Source of the DNA: Campylobacteraceae bacterium
GTDB lineage: Bacteria; Campylobacterota; Campylobacteria; Campylobacterales; Sulfurovaceae
DNA length: 46,774 nucleotides
Assembly (NCBI GenBank): GCA_027080995.1
Contig: JALWNT010000060.1
Span: 1-46,774 of the forward strand
Reading direction: 5' to 3'
Positions 6,683 to 15,253 of the stretch are shown one piece after another. Position 1 is the stretch's first letter. Each line of letters starts with the position of its first letter. The notes under the pieces are model-generated. The model saw nothing but the letters and a program-made list of their open reading frames with translations, was not told where the DNA came from and made no database searches. Position numbers and translations under genes: made by a program.

Positions 6683-8821
6683 ATGAGAAATAGGATTTTT
6701 TTGAGTGCGGTGCTTGCCTGTTCTCTGGTAGCAGCGGAAGAGATGGAGCTGGGAACCATCTATGTCGAATCGTCCACAATCGAAGGGATCGCACCTGACG
6801 CCAGAACGGAAGCATCGACCGTCAACGATATCAACGAAACAACGATCGAACAGATCGACCCTAAAAATATCAACGACATACTGCAGACCATTCCCGGAGT
6901 CACGGCGGATGTACGAAGCGACTCGGTGGAGATCCATATCCGTGGGGTCAACCAGCAGGAGTTTATGTGGGAGGACACCGGGGTTGCGGTGGTCATAGAC
7001 GGAGTACCGGTGATGCAAGATGGAGGGAAAGTGCGCGGGATCAACGTCGACGAGATCGAATCGATCAAAGTGATCAAGGGAAGCGCCGCCTATCTCTACG
7101 GGGCCGACGCCTCTGCGGGAGCCATCATCATCACGACCAAGAAACCCAAAGCCGGAAGCGGAATCGATCTGGGTGCGGAAGCCGGAAGCTACGGCTTCCA
7201 GGACTATCGAGCCAGAGCCTACAAAACGACCGACCGCTACGCCTTCAACATTTTTGCGAATTACAAAAAAGAGGATGGATACTGGTATCAGACCTCCAAC
7301 TACATGAAGACGGGAAATGGAAAGTTCACCTATTACATCGACGAGAGTAGCGATCTGACCCTCAACGTCGCCGTCACCAAAGGGTACGAAGAGACAACAA
7401 GAGGCGGAGTAACCGGAATCACGGAGGCCCGGAAAAATCCCAAGGGGAACGACGAGGATCTGCCCTGGGGGAAAGATTACTACTCCGACATCTACCGATA
7501 CTCCCTCACCTACAACAAGGATTTCAGCGATACGGCGAATCTGCAGGTGATCGGATACTACTACAAGGACCTCTACAACTACAAATCCTCACCTCAGGAT
7601 ACGAATGGTGACGATATAGAAGACACCTATACAAGGGATAATGACGACGACATCAAACAATACGGGATCAAATCGGAGTTCCGGGATAGTATCGGGGATT
7701 TCGCCTATATGCTGGGCCTCGATATCGGAAAAAGAGAGTATGACGAATACCGGGAAACGATCGCTCAGTACTCAAGTTATAACTGGTGGACACATTCTTA
7801 TGAAACATATTATGTTGGAGAAAGCAGTCTGGATCAATCAACGGAAGAAATCTACGCCGTTTACGGGGAAGGAAAATACCAGGTGACCGATCGATTCACC
7901 GCTGTTTTGAACCTTCGCTACGACTACAACAAATATTCGATAGATGTATTGAATCATGAGTACGATGATACAAACGATCAATGGATCGATACGCGAACAA
8001 CGGGAAGCGAAGATTTCAGGAATCTTACCTATCGTGTCGGTGCGACCTACGAACTGAGCGAAGACCATATTCTCTACGGCAACGTCGCCACCGGATTCCG
8101 AAACCCATCCGTGACCCAAAAGGCCGACAATCCGGACCTGGACAAAGAGACTTATATCACCTATGAAATCGGTTTGAGAGGGAATATGGCGTACGGCCTA
8201 CGTTATCAGGCGAGCGCATTTATCACCGATACAAAAGACATAATTTCGAAAGCAGACGGTACCTACAACTGGGACAGTGACAATTTTGCCAATGTGGGAG
8301 ACGCCCGAAACCAGGGGATCGAACTGAGCCTGAAGAGCGATCAGAGCAAACAGCTCTCCTTCAGCCTCGCGTATACCTATCTCAACGCATACTATACCTC
8401 GCATGATCCCTTCTACATCCAGGGGATCACCGATGCAAACGGCGATCCGTTGAGTTTTGATGTGACCGGCAACAAGCTGCCGAGGGTCCCTCATCATAAG
8501 GTCGATTTGATCGTCAACTACCAATTCCTTCCCAAGTGGAACCTGATGACGGAACTCTACGCCCAGAGTCGATACTACGCGGACGAAACAAATTTTGTGA
8601 GCATGCCGGGGTATGGGAAAGTGAATCTACGGCTTGATTATAAGCTCAACAAGAACTTAAACTTCTATATGAAGCTGGACAATGTCCTGGACAAGCAATA
8701 TTTCCGAACGGTCTATCTCTTCAGGGACAGAAACCACGACGGCAAGCTGGATGCGGAAGACGCCACCATCACCGTAGATCCCGGCCGGGTCTTCTATGCG
8801 GGGATCCGCTACAAATTCTAA
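6683..8821 (+). CDS. TonB-dependent outer-membrane receptor (substrate unknown)
   Basis: This 712-aa receptor has a signal peptide (MRNRIFLSAVLACSLVAA), a TonB-box-like ELGTIYVES, a plug (about 45-165; GVTADVRSDSVEIHIRGV, YLYGADASAGAIIITT) and a barrel ending RVFYAGIRYKF. Two acidic loops are notable: DTNGDDIED in mid-barrel and DRNHDGKLDAED near the C-terminus, the latter with EF-hand/dockerin-like spacing that may bind calcium. I chose ATG 6683 because GGAGGAGAAAG precedes it; an upstream in-frame ATG has no such site. It lacks the NosA-type CPNRMDPP motif, so it probably takes up something different, perhaps a metal chelate. It is the first gene of the operon, only 3 bp before the next. 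Confidence 0.85.
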   Translation: MRNRIFLSAVLACSLVAAEEMELGTIYVESSTIEGIAPDARTEASTVNDINETTIEQIDPKNINDILQTIPGVTADVRSDSVEIHIRGVNQQEFMWEDTGVAVVIDGVPVMQDGGKVRGINVDEIESIKVIKGSAAYLYGADASAGAIIITTKKPKAGSGIDLGAEAGSYGFQDYRARAYKTTDRYAFNIFANYKKEDGYWYQTSNYMKTGNGKFTYYIDESSDLTLNVAVTKGYEETTRGGVTGITEARKNPKGNDEDLPWGKDYYSDIYRYSLTYNKDFSDTANLQVIGYYYKDLYNYKSSPQDTNGDDIEDTYTRDNDDDIKQYGIKSEFRDSIGDFAYMLGLDIGKREYDEYRETIAQYSSYNWWTHSYETYYVGESSLDQSTEEIYAVYGEGKYQVTDRFTAVLNLRYDYNKYSIDVLNHEYDDTNDQWIDTRTTGSEDFRNLTYRVGATYELSEDHILYGNVATGFRNPSVTQKADNPDLDKETYITYEIGLRGNMAYGLRYQASAFITDTKDIISKADGTYNWDSDNFANVGDARNQGIELSLKSDQSKQLSFSLAYTYLNAYYTSHDPFYIQGITDANGDPLSFDVTGNKLPRVPHHKVDLIVNYQFLPKWNLMTELYAQSRYYADETNFVSMPGYGKVNLRLDYKLNKNLNFYMKLDNVLDKQYFRTVYLFRDRNHDGKLDAEDATITVDPGRVFYAGIRYKF

Positions 8822-8824
8822 GCC

Positions 8825-9478
8825 ATGGAGCTCAGCGGCTATCTGTCGATCTACATCATCGGCCTCTCCTACGGTGCGACGGCCTGTATGCTCTCTTGCA
8901 TGCCGTTTCTGGCACCGCTGCTCTTCAGCGGCTCCAACAGCACCAAAGAGGCGATGGGGGTCATTCTCCCCTTCAGTTTCGGAAGGATCTTCAGCTATAC
9001 CCTGCTCTCGATCCTGGCCTTCATGAGCTCCTATTGGCTAAAAAGAGTCCTGGATGACCGTGTGATCTCCAGTGCTCTACTCGGCTCGGTGACCGTGCTC
9101 ATGGGGATCTATATCCTCTACCAAAGTTTCGGGGAGAAACGTAGCTGTGACAGCGTAAGAAGCGCGGGCGGTGGGCAGAATCATCTGGGCCTCTTCACGA
9201 TGGGGGCAAGCATGTCTTTGAATCCATGTACGCCGGTATTGGCTCTTCTTGGATTTTCGATCAACGCCGGCGCGTTGAGCGTGGCTTTTTTCGAAGGAAT
9301 CTTTTTCGGCCTGGGTGCCGTGACCTTTTCGATTCTCTTCTACGGTTTCGTCTTTTCGAAACTGGTACGGGGACTTGTGGCGCAGTTTCAGCCCTACAAG
9401 ATCTGGATCGAACGGGGAAGCGCCCTCTTTCTCTTGGTACTGGGCGTAGCGGTTTTCAACAATCAGCTGAAGCTGTAA
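8825..9478 (+). CDS. CcdA/DsbD- or TauE/UreH2-like six-helix membrane protein
   Basis: This 217-aa integral membrane protein has about six helices in two similar halves. Each half begins with a Cys/Pro motif: CMLSCMPFLAPLL (C21, C25) and SLNPCTPVLALLGF (C134). This is the pattern of DsbD/CcdA-type proteins that carry thiol electrons from cytoplasmic thioredoxin to the periplasm, and of related TauE/SafE (UreH2) families often annotated as metal or sulfite exporters. C108 lies in the central loop. Thiol transfer could keep the NosL cysteines of the next gene product reduced; that is inference. Spacing is 3 bp to the receptor and 12 bp to the fusion gene, so it sits inside the operon. Confidence 0.75.
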   Translation: MELSGYLSIYIIGLSYGATACMLSCMPFLAPLLFSGSNSTKEAMGVILPFSFGRIFSYTLLSILAFMSSYWLKRVLDDRVISSALLGSVTVLMGIYILYQSFGEKRSCDSVRSAGGGQNHLGLFTMGASMSLNPCTPVLALLGFSINAGALSVAFFEGIFFGLGAVTFSILFYGFVFSKLVRGLVAQFQPYKIWIERGSALFLLVLGVAVFNNQLKL

Positions 9479-9490
9479 AAGGAGTGTGGG

Positions 9491-12193
9491 GTGGTCGACT
9501 TTATACGTAGGGACAAAAACGATATCTATTCCAAAAAGATACTCGGCTTTCTGTTCAAAAATCAAAAGTTTCTGTTTATATTCCGGGTGATCGTAGCCGG
9601 GCTCTTCTTTTATGCGATCTTTCTGGGATTCTATGAACCTTCCAAAGAAAACACCTTCACCACGGCGCTCTTCTGGTCCATTTTCTGGCCACTTTTTATG
9701 GTGGTGACTCTCCCGACCTTCGGAAGGATCTTCTGCGGGATCTGCCCCCACGGGTTTCTCGGGAAATATATCACCCGGATCGGTCTCAAAAAGAAAATGC
9801 CCAAATGGATGCAAAACCGCAATATCGGGATCCTGCTGCTGGTGATCGGATGGTGGGGTGTCTACTACGTCTTCCCGGGAATCTACCGAACTCCCCTGGG
9901 AACGGCGCTTCTCTTTACCGTGATGACCCTGTTGGCCTTCGGGCTCTATTTTCTCTACCGGGATATGAGCTACTGCAAATATATCTGCCCCATCGGCACA
10001 CTTACCCGCGCCTATGCCAAGCTCTCCTTTACCTGGCTGGGTACCTACCAAAGTGCCTGCAGCGAGTGTCGGACCTTCGAATGTGCCACCGCCTGTCCCT
10101 ACAATCTCAAACCCTTCACCTTCGACAAACGCAACTCCATGACCGATTGCACCTTGTGCATGGAGTGCAGCCACGCCTGTGAAGCGATCAGCTTCAAAAT
10201 CAAAAAACCCTCCTTTTCTCTCTTTTCCCGTTTTCAGATCGAAAAGGCGGAGGTATGGGCCTATCTCCTGATTCTTGCTTCGATCCCCATCGCCATGGCC
10301 TTTCATCACGGCATCGGCCGAAGCAACGCGGCGGGGGAGATGATCTGGTCGAAAACCGCCGGGATCTTCCAGTCCCTCTTTGGACCGGGGGGCGATTGGG
10401 TAGGGCTCTTCGCCTTCCTCTACGCGATGCTTTTTACGATCCTGGCGGGAACGATCGGCATGTACCTGGCGTCAAAAATCCTCAAAAGACCGTTCAAGGA
10501 GGTCTTTTACTCCCTGGGATACTCTTACGCGCCGCTCTTTATCCTCTCCTCTCTCGGGCACGCTCTGAGCAGCTTCTTTACCGGAGGATACGAAAGGATC
10601 GTCGAAGGCTTCGCCTGGGCCTTCGGTTTCAGCGTCAATGTGGAACCTCTGGCCAGAAGGGGCGACGATTGGCTGATGATCTTTTCCGCCTTCAAGTGGA
10701 TCGGCATCGCATGGGCACTGCTGCTGCTTTACAAGCGCATGAAGCTCATCAAAGCGGAAAAGCTGCGCAAAATCCTGGCCTTCCCGTTCGCCGCATCCTT
10801 GATCATCTTCTTTTTGGGGGTGAATATGTACCGAAATCACATCATCGATACCTACGGAAGAGCCTCCGGCGGCCACGGGCATATGCACCGAAGCGGCAAA
10901 ATGTTCCAAACAGTCCCTCCCAAGAAGGCGACGATCCTCCAAACCGGCCCGAGGAGAGAGTCCTGTGCCGTCTGCGGGATGAAACTTGCGATGTTCTACA
11001 AAACCAACCACGCGGCCGAATCCGACGGCAAGGTTCGCCAATACTGTTCCCTCCACTGCCTGGCCGCGGACAAGACGATCAACAAACGGAGCCTCTCCGA
11101 ATTGAAGGTGGTCGATACCGCCTCCTTGAAATTCATCAATGCCGACCAAGCCTTCTATGTCGTCGGCAGCAGAAAAAAGGGGACGATGAGCCGGGTCAGC
11201 AAATATGCCTTCGCCAAGCGGGAGGATGCAGAGCGCTTCCGCCGGCAATTCGGGGGGAAGATCGTAGACTTCGACACCGCCCTGAAAATCGCCGAAAGAG
11301 ACTTCGAAAAGAACTCCTTCGTAGCGAAACCGGAGGATACACTCTTTTTCACGACCCGAAATCCCGCCGCTAAGACACGGGGCGGTATGGGGATGCGACA
11401 CGGCGGCATGCACCGCAGCGGCCGGCAAAATGCGGTACCCTCCGCATCACTCTGGCTGGCGGGCAAAAGCCCGGCAAGGCCCAAATGCGTCCGAAACGTA
11501 GAGGGGGTCTTCTATCTGCTGAATGCCGACGGCAGGAGAGGCAAACCGCGAATCAGCAAAAAGAACGGCTGCACGAAAGTGAGTTTCGCCGTACCCAAAA
11601 GCGGATATTATCCTCTCTATTACGTACGTTCCAACCAAGGGCTCGTCAATATCGCCAAATATGAGTACAAAAGAATCGATCACAGCGGAGAGGAGGTTTT
11701 CACCAAAGCGGTCGTCGCTCCCAAAACCCTCAAAGAGATCCCCATCGACCTCCAGCGCCTTAAAGATCACGAAGACTCCTTCTACTCCCGACTCCACAGC
11801 GGAGAGAAGGTCCGATTCAGAGTCTTGAAAGACGGCAGGCCGTTGGAGAAGGCGAGAGTCACCCTCCAAACCCAATTCGGCTGGCAGAAAACGGTCCGGA
11901 CCGACAAAAACGGCATCGCAGAATTCCAACTGATCAACGACTACGATCCGGAGTGGAAAAAATTCAACAAACGATTTCGGGAAAAGTACCTTGTGGTCGC
12001 CACCTACGACAAGGGAACTCAGAGGTACAAGATCAGCTACAGCGGATTTTATCTCCCCGCTCGGGAACGTTATCAATCCTACGCATACGCGCTTCTGATC
12101 TTTTTGGGTCTGTCGGTCGTCATCGGCGTGGGAGTCTTCGCATACCGGTACCGGGTGCAGAAACCTTTTCGGGAGGTGAGCTTCGATGAATAA
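9491..12193 (+). CDS. Membrane polyferredoxin (NosR/NapH-like) fused to NosL and DUF4198-like domains
   Basis: This 900-aa protein combines three modules. Residues 1-450 are a polytopic ferredoxin protein with CGICP (82-86), CKYICP (162-167), a CSEC...CATACP group (190-203) and a ferredoxin CTLCMECSHAC motif (220-230), then five or six more helices. Residues 455-615 are a NosL domain bounded by Met/His-rich segments (GHGHMHRSGKM before, GGMGMRHGGMH after), with C492-x2-C495 and C519-x3-C523. Residues 650-855 are a periplasmic beta domain whose LHSGEKVRFRVLKDGRPL part resembles DUF4198 (metal-transport-associated). A last helix (865-887) anchors the C-terminus. It lacks the FMN-binding domain of true NosR. 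The start is GTG at 9491 with GGAG upstream. Likely role: coupling membrane electron flow to periplasmic metal handling. Confidence 0.8.
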   Translation: MVDFIRRDKNDIYSKKILGFLFKNQKFLFIFRVIVAGLFFYAIFLGFYEPSKENTFTTALFWSIFWPLFMVVTLPTFGRIFCGICPHGFLGKYITRIGLKKKMPKWMQNRNIGILLLVIGWWGVYYVFPGIYRTPLGTALLFTVMTLLAFGLYFLYRDMSYCKYICPIGTLTRAYAKLSFTWLGTYQSACSECRTFECATACPYNLKPFTFDKRNSMTDCTLCMECSHACEAISFKIKKPSFSLFSRFQIEKAEVWAYLLILASIPIAMAFHHGIGRSNAAGEMIWSKTAGIFQSLFGPGGDWVGLFAFLYAMLFTILAGTIGMYLASKILKRPFKEVFYSLGYSYAPLFILSSLGHALSSFFTGGYERIVEGFAWAFGFSVNVEPLARRGDDWLMIFSAFKWIGIAWALLLLYKRMKLIKAEKLRKILAFPFAASLIIFFLGVNMYRNHIIDTYGRASGGHGHMHRSGKMFQTVPPKKATILQTGPRRESCAVCGMKLAMFYKTNHAAESDGKVRQYCSLHCLAADKTINKRSLSELKVVDTASLKFINADQAFYVVGSRKKGTMSRVSKYAFAKREDAERFRRQFGGKIVDFDTALKIAERDFEKNSFVAKPEDTLFFTTRNPAAKTRGGMGMRHGGMHRSGRQNAVPSASLWLAGKSPARPKCVRNVEGVFYLLNADGRRGKPRISKKNGCTKVSFAVPKSGYYPLYYVRSNQGLVNIAKYEYKRIDHSGEEVFTKAVVAPKTLKEIPIDLQRLKDHEDSFYSRLHSGEKVRFRVLKDGRPLEKARVTLQTQFGWQKTVRTDKNGIAEFQLINDYDPEWKKFNKRFREKYLVVATYDKGTQRYKISYSGFYLPARERYQSYAYALLIFLGLSVVIGVGVFAYRYRVQKPFREVSFDE

Positions 12194-13175
12194 GATCCGA
12201 GACGCCATCAACCGTATCGATCTGAGGAAATTCCGCTTCTGGATTCAGCTCTTTTTTTTCGTACTCTTCGTCTACGGCGCTTATTTTTCCATCGACCTGG
12301 GGAGGGAACTTCCGATCTTCTCCTGCGGATACAACCGGGAAACCGGCGGCACCTGCTATTTCCTGGCGCTTCAGCATCAGTTGGCCCGCCCGTGGGACCG
12401 TCTCTTCAGCACCGCGAGTATCGGAGTCTTGACCGGGTTCCTGACCTTCCTGGCCTGGTTCATCATTTTCAATAAGGCTTGGTGCGGCTACGCATGTCCT
12501 CTGGGAACCCTGCAGGATTGGATCACGAGTTTCAGAAAAATGCTCAAGATCCCCTACGGCACCTATTCCCAGTCCCAGTACAAGGTCCTGAAAAAGATCA
12601 AATATATCTTTCTCTTCATCGTCATCGTCTTTCCCCTGCTTCTGGGGATCGGACTCCTTGACGGCGAGTGGAGAGGAGCCTTTTGCAAAATGTGTCCGGG
12701 GCGATTGATCACTCCGCTCTTTAGCGGAGATGTTTCCCAGTGGACGATCGACTTTTCCACCAATACCGCCATCTTTCTGACTACTTTCGGATTGGGATTT
12801 ACGGTCCTTTTCTTCGTGGGATCCTTCATCAAAAAACGATTCTTCTGCTTCTTCTGCCCCATGAGCGCCATGCATTACATCTTCAGCGACTGGGCCCTGT
12901 TTAAATTGCGAAAAGATGGAGAGAAGTGTACGAAGTGCGGGGATTGCTACAACGTATGCGATATGCAGATCAAGGATATCGCCGACGATGTCACGAGCAA
13001 AAACATCCTTCGGGACGATTGCATCTTCTGCATGAAATGTGTCGCCGCCTGTCCCGAGGAGGATGCGCTTCATGTGGACATACTGAACATGAAAGTCTTC
13101 ACCTCCACCAAGGGCGGATTCGCCAAACGGATGGAGATCGACAGTTTCAAAAAAGAAGAGAGCGATGAAAAATAG
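12186..13175 (+). CDS. NapH-like membrane ferredoxin
   Basis: This 329-aa inner-membrane protein has about five helices, the paired CGYACPLGTLQDW and CFFCPMSAMHY motifs of the NapH/NosR/RdxA polyferredoxin family, and two C-terminal [4Fe-4S] motifs (CTKCGDCYNVC and CIFCMKCVAACP). An extra CKMCPG motif lies between. Such proteins pass electrons between the quinone pool and cytoplasmic or periplasmic redox partners. The gene overlaps the fusion gene by 8 bp and the HgdB-like gene by 11 bp. I infer that it supplies low-potential electrons to the activator/double-cubane pair that follows, which would be an unusual partner for this family. Confidence 0.83.
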   Translation: MNKIRDAINRIDLRKFRFWIQLFFFVLFVYGAYFSIDLGRELPIFSCGYNRETGGTCYFLALQHQLARPWDRLFSTASIGVLTGFLTFLAWFIIFNKAWCGYACPLGTLQDWITSFRKMLKIPYGTYSQSQYKVLKKIKYIFLFIVIVFPLLLGIGLLDGEWRGAFCKMCPGRLITPLFSGDVSQWTIDFSTNTAIFLTTFGLGFTVLFFVGSFIKKRFFCFFCPMSAMHYIFSDWALFKLRKDGEKCTKCGDCYNVCDMQIKDIADDVTSKNILRDDCIFCMKCVAACPEEDALHVDILNMKVFTSTKGGFAKRMEIDSFKKEESDEK

Positions 13176-14445
13176 ACGAAAGATCGAAACGCAGGAAGAG
13201 AGACAAAACCGCCACAAAGCCATGGAGAGCGTGGCGATCCTGGACAAACTCAAAAACGACTTCTCCAAGCCCCTGGAGGCAATGGACTACTTCTACGATC
13301 TCTTCGAACGGGTCTACTGCAAGCGGGAGTCCCTCCACGAGCGAAGCGTCAAGGTAGGAACCCTCTGCATCCAGGTCCCCTACGAGATCATCTACGCTCT
13401 GGACGCCGTTCCGGTTCGTCTGTGCAACGGATTCCACACCGATGACGAGATCGGAAGCGATTTCGCCCCGTCAAAAGCCTGCCCCCTCGTCAAGGCCACC
13501 GTGGGTCAGTTCAGCTCCGGCAATTTCGTCGACCGGCCGGACCTGGTGGTCTCTCCCACCACCTGCGATCAAAAATCCAAGGCGGGCGCGATCATCGAAA
13601 GCATGGGATATCCGATCTACGATATGGAGTTTCCACGCACGAAAGAGAGCGAAGAGAGTCGGGAGTACTGGCGCAGAAGTGTCAGGAAATTCGCCAAAGA
13701 TCTCTCCAAAGAGCTGGGGGTGAAGCTGACCCGGAACAAACTGAAAAAGACAATCCAGCGGATCGGGTACGCCCAATACCTCTATCACCGCCTGAACACT
13801 TTGCGAAAGAGCGACAACCCTCCCATACTCGGGGTGGATATGTTTCTGGTGACGAATGCATTTTTCTTCGACCGGCTGGAGAGCTGGATCGAAGCGGTAG
13901 AGAGACTCGTGGAGGAGTGTGCCGCCAAAACCGAAGAGGAGAGTGCAACGTACCAAAACAGCCCGAGAATCGTCTATACAGGTTCGCCTCCCATCTTTCC
14001 GAACTTGAAAATCCCTCTACTCATCGAGCAGTCGGACGGCTTGATCGTGGCGGACGAAACCTGCTCCTCCAACCGGATGTTCAACGACATGATCAGTGTC
14101 GACGAGTGGTTTCTCTACGATATGGTCGATTCGATCTCGGACAAATACCTCAAAGGGTGCACCTGTCCGATCTTCACCAAAAACAGTGATCGGATCCGAA
14201 GGATCATCAATCTTGTAAAAGAGTATCATGCCGAAGGAGTCGTCTATCAGGCCTTTGCGGGATGTCAGGTTTATGAGATGGAGCAACGAAGCGTTCTTGG
14301 CGCGATGGAAAAAGAGGGAATCCCCATCCTCTATCTGGAAAGCGATTACAGCCCAAGCCACTTGGGACAACTGACCACGAGAATCGAAGCGTTCATCGAA
14401 TCTCTGAAAAACCGAAGGAGAAAGAAAGCATGCGCTATTTCGTAG
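13165..14445 (+). CDS. HgdB-family / double-cubane-cluster-like protein
   Basis: This 426-aa soluble protein belongs to the 2-hydroxyacyl-CoA dehydratase component (HgdB/BadD/BcrB) superfamily: KVGTLCIQVPYEIIYALDAVPVRL near the N-terminus, ACPLVK, SPTTCDQK, ADETCSSNR, GCTCPIF and FAGCQ. Six cysteines (106, 134, 300, 332, 334, 367) sit in conserved-looking positions. Six Cys is the number needed for an [Fe8S9] double cubane, as in the double-cubane cluster protein of Carboxydothermus, which reduces small molecules at ATP cost. No second HgdA-type subunit, CoA-transferase or acyl-CoA gene is nearby, so a fermentative dehydratase role is unlikely. It overlaps its activator gene by 16 bp. The true substrate is unknown. 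Confidence 0.8.
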   Translation: MKNRRKIETQEERQNRHKAMESVAILDKLKNDFSKPLEAMDYFYDLFERVYCKRESLHERSVKVGTLCIQVPYEIIYALDAVPVRLCNGFHTDDEIGSDFAPSKACPLVKATVGQFSSGNFVDRPDLVVSPTTCDQKSKAGAIIESMGYPIYDMEFPRTKESEESREYWRRSVRKFAKDLSKELGVKLTRNKLKKTIQRIGYAQYLYHRLNTLRKSDNPPILGVDMFLVTNAFFFDRLESWIEAVERLVEECAAKTEEESATYQNSPRIVYTGSPPIFPNLKIPLLIEQSDGLIVADETCSSNRMFNDMISVDEWFLYDMVDSISDKYLKGCTCPIFTKNSDRIRRIINLVKEYHAEGVVYQAFAGCQVYEMEQRSVLGAMEKEGIPILYLESDYSPSHLGQLTTRIEAFIESLKNRRRKKACAIS

Positions 14446-15236
14446 GAATAGATATCGGATCGACCGCGATCAAGATCGCGATCATCGACGAAAACGACGA
14501 CCTGGTCGGATACAAAATCAGTGCCAGCGGCAGTATGTTCTACAAATACGCCAAGGAGACGCTGGCCGATCTGTTGCGATCATTGGACTTGACGGAGAAG
14601 CAGATCGTCTATACCGTGGCCACGGGATACGGTCGGAAGCTCTTCAAGGAGGCCAACGAAAAGATCAGCGAAATCACCGCCAACGCCATCGGCGCGAGAG
14701 CGGCGGCCAAGGGTGAGTGCGAGATCCGGACCATCATCAATATCGGAGGGCAGGACTCCAAAGCCATCTCCATCGACAACGAGGGGAATGTGGTCAATTT
14801 CGCCATGAATGATCGATGTGCGGCCGGGACCGGAAAATTTCTGGATGTGGTGGCGATGAACCTTGAGATCGGTGTCGATGAGCTGGGCAAGTATCACTTC
14901 ATGTCCCAAGGAACTCCTCTGTCGATCAACAGTACCTGCGCGGTCTTCGCCGAATCGGAGATCATCGGTTTGCTAGGAAACAATCACTCCATCGAAGATA
15001 TCGTGGCCGGAGTCCATTACTCCATTGCGAAACGGATCATCAAACTGGTCAAACGCGTCGGCATCAAAGACGCTATCTATTTCGATGGGGGACCCGCACT
15101 CAACGAAGGATTGGTCAACGCAATCGAGAATGAACTCTCCAAAGAGATCTACATCCCCAAACACCCCCAGATCACCACCGCCTTCGGTGCGGCCATTCTG
15201 GCAAGGGAATCCTATGGGTATCTACAAAACTCCTGA
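14430..15236 (+). CDS. ATP-dependent activator / reductase (HgdC/BcrA/BadF family)
   Basis: This 268-aa ASKHA-fold ATPase has GIDIGSTAIK (phosphate-1), NIGGQDSKAI, NDRCAAGTGKF with C130, INSTCAVFAESE with C170, and FDGGPALNEGL. In HgdC the two equivalent cysteines of each monomer hold one [4Fe-4S] cluster across the homodimer, and ATP hydrolysis lowers the potential for electron transfer to the partner. It should drive the HgdB-like protein encoded just upstream. The ATG at 14430 is preceded by AAGGAG 9 nt away. Length and motif order are normal for the family, so this is a working enzyme by sequence. Confidence 0.9.
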   Translation: MRYFVGIDIGSTAIKIAIIDENDDLVGYKISASGSMFYKYAKETLADLLRSLDLTEKQIVYTVATGYGRKLFKEANEKISEITANAIGARAAAKGECEIRTIINIGGQDSKAISIDNEGNVVNFAMNDRCAAGTGKFLDVVAMNLEIGVDELGKYHFMSQGTPLSINSTCAVFAESEIIGLLGNNHSIEDIVAGVHYSIAKRIIKLVKRVGIKDAIYFDGGPALNEGLVNAIENELSKEIYIPKHPQITTAFGAAILARESYGYLQNS

Positions 15237-15253
15237 GAGACGGCGCACCCTTC

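Noticed and set aside
9491-12193. Annotation as NosR
   Set aside because: The ferredoxin part is NosR/NapH-like, but the N-terminal FMN-binding domain is absent and NosL and DUF4198-like domains are added.
13165-15236. 2-hydroxyglutaryl-CoA or benzoyl-CoA pathway
   Set aside because: Only one dehydratase-type subunit plus activator is present; no CoA-transferase, second subunit or aromatic pathway gene is nearby.
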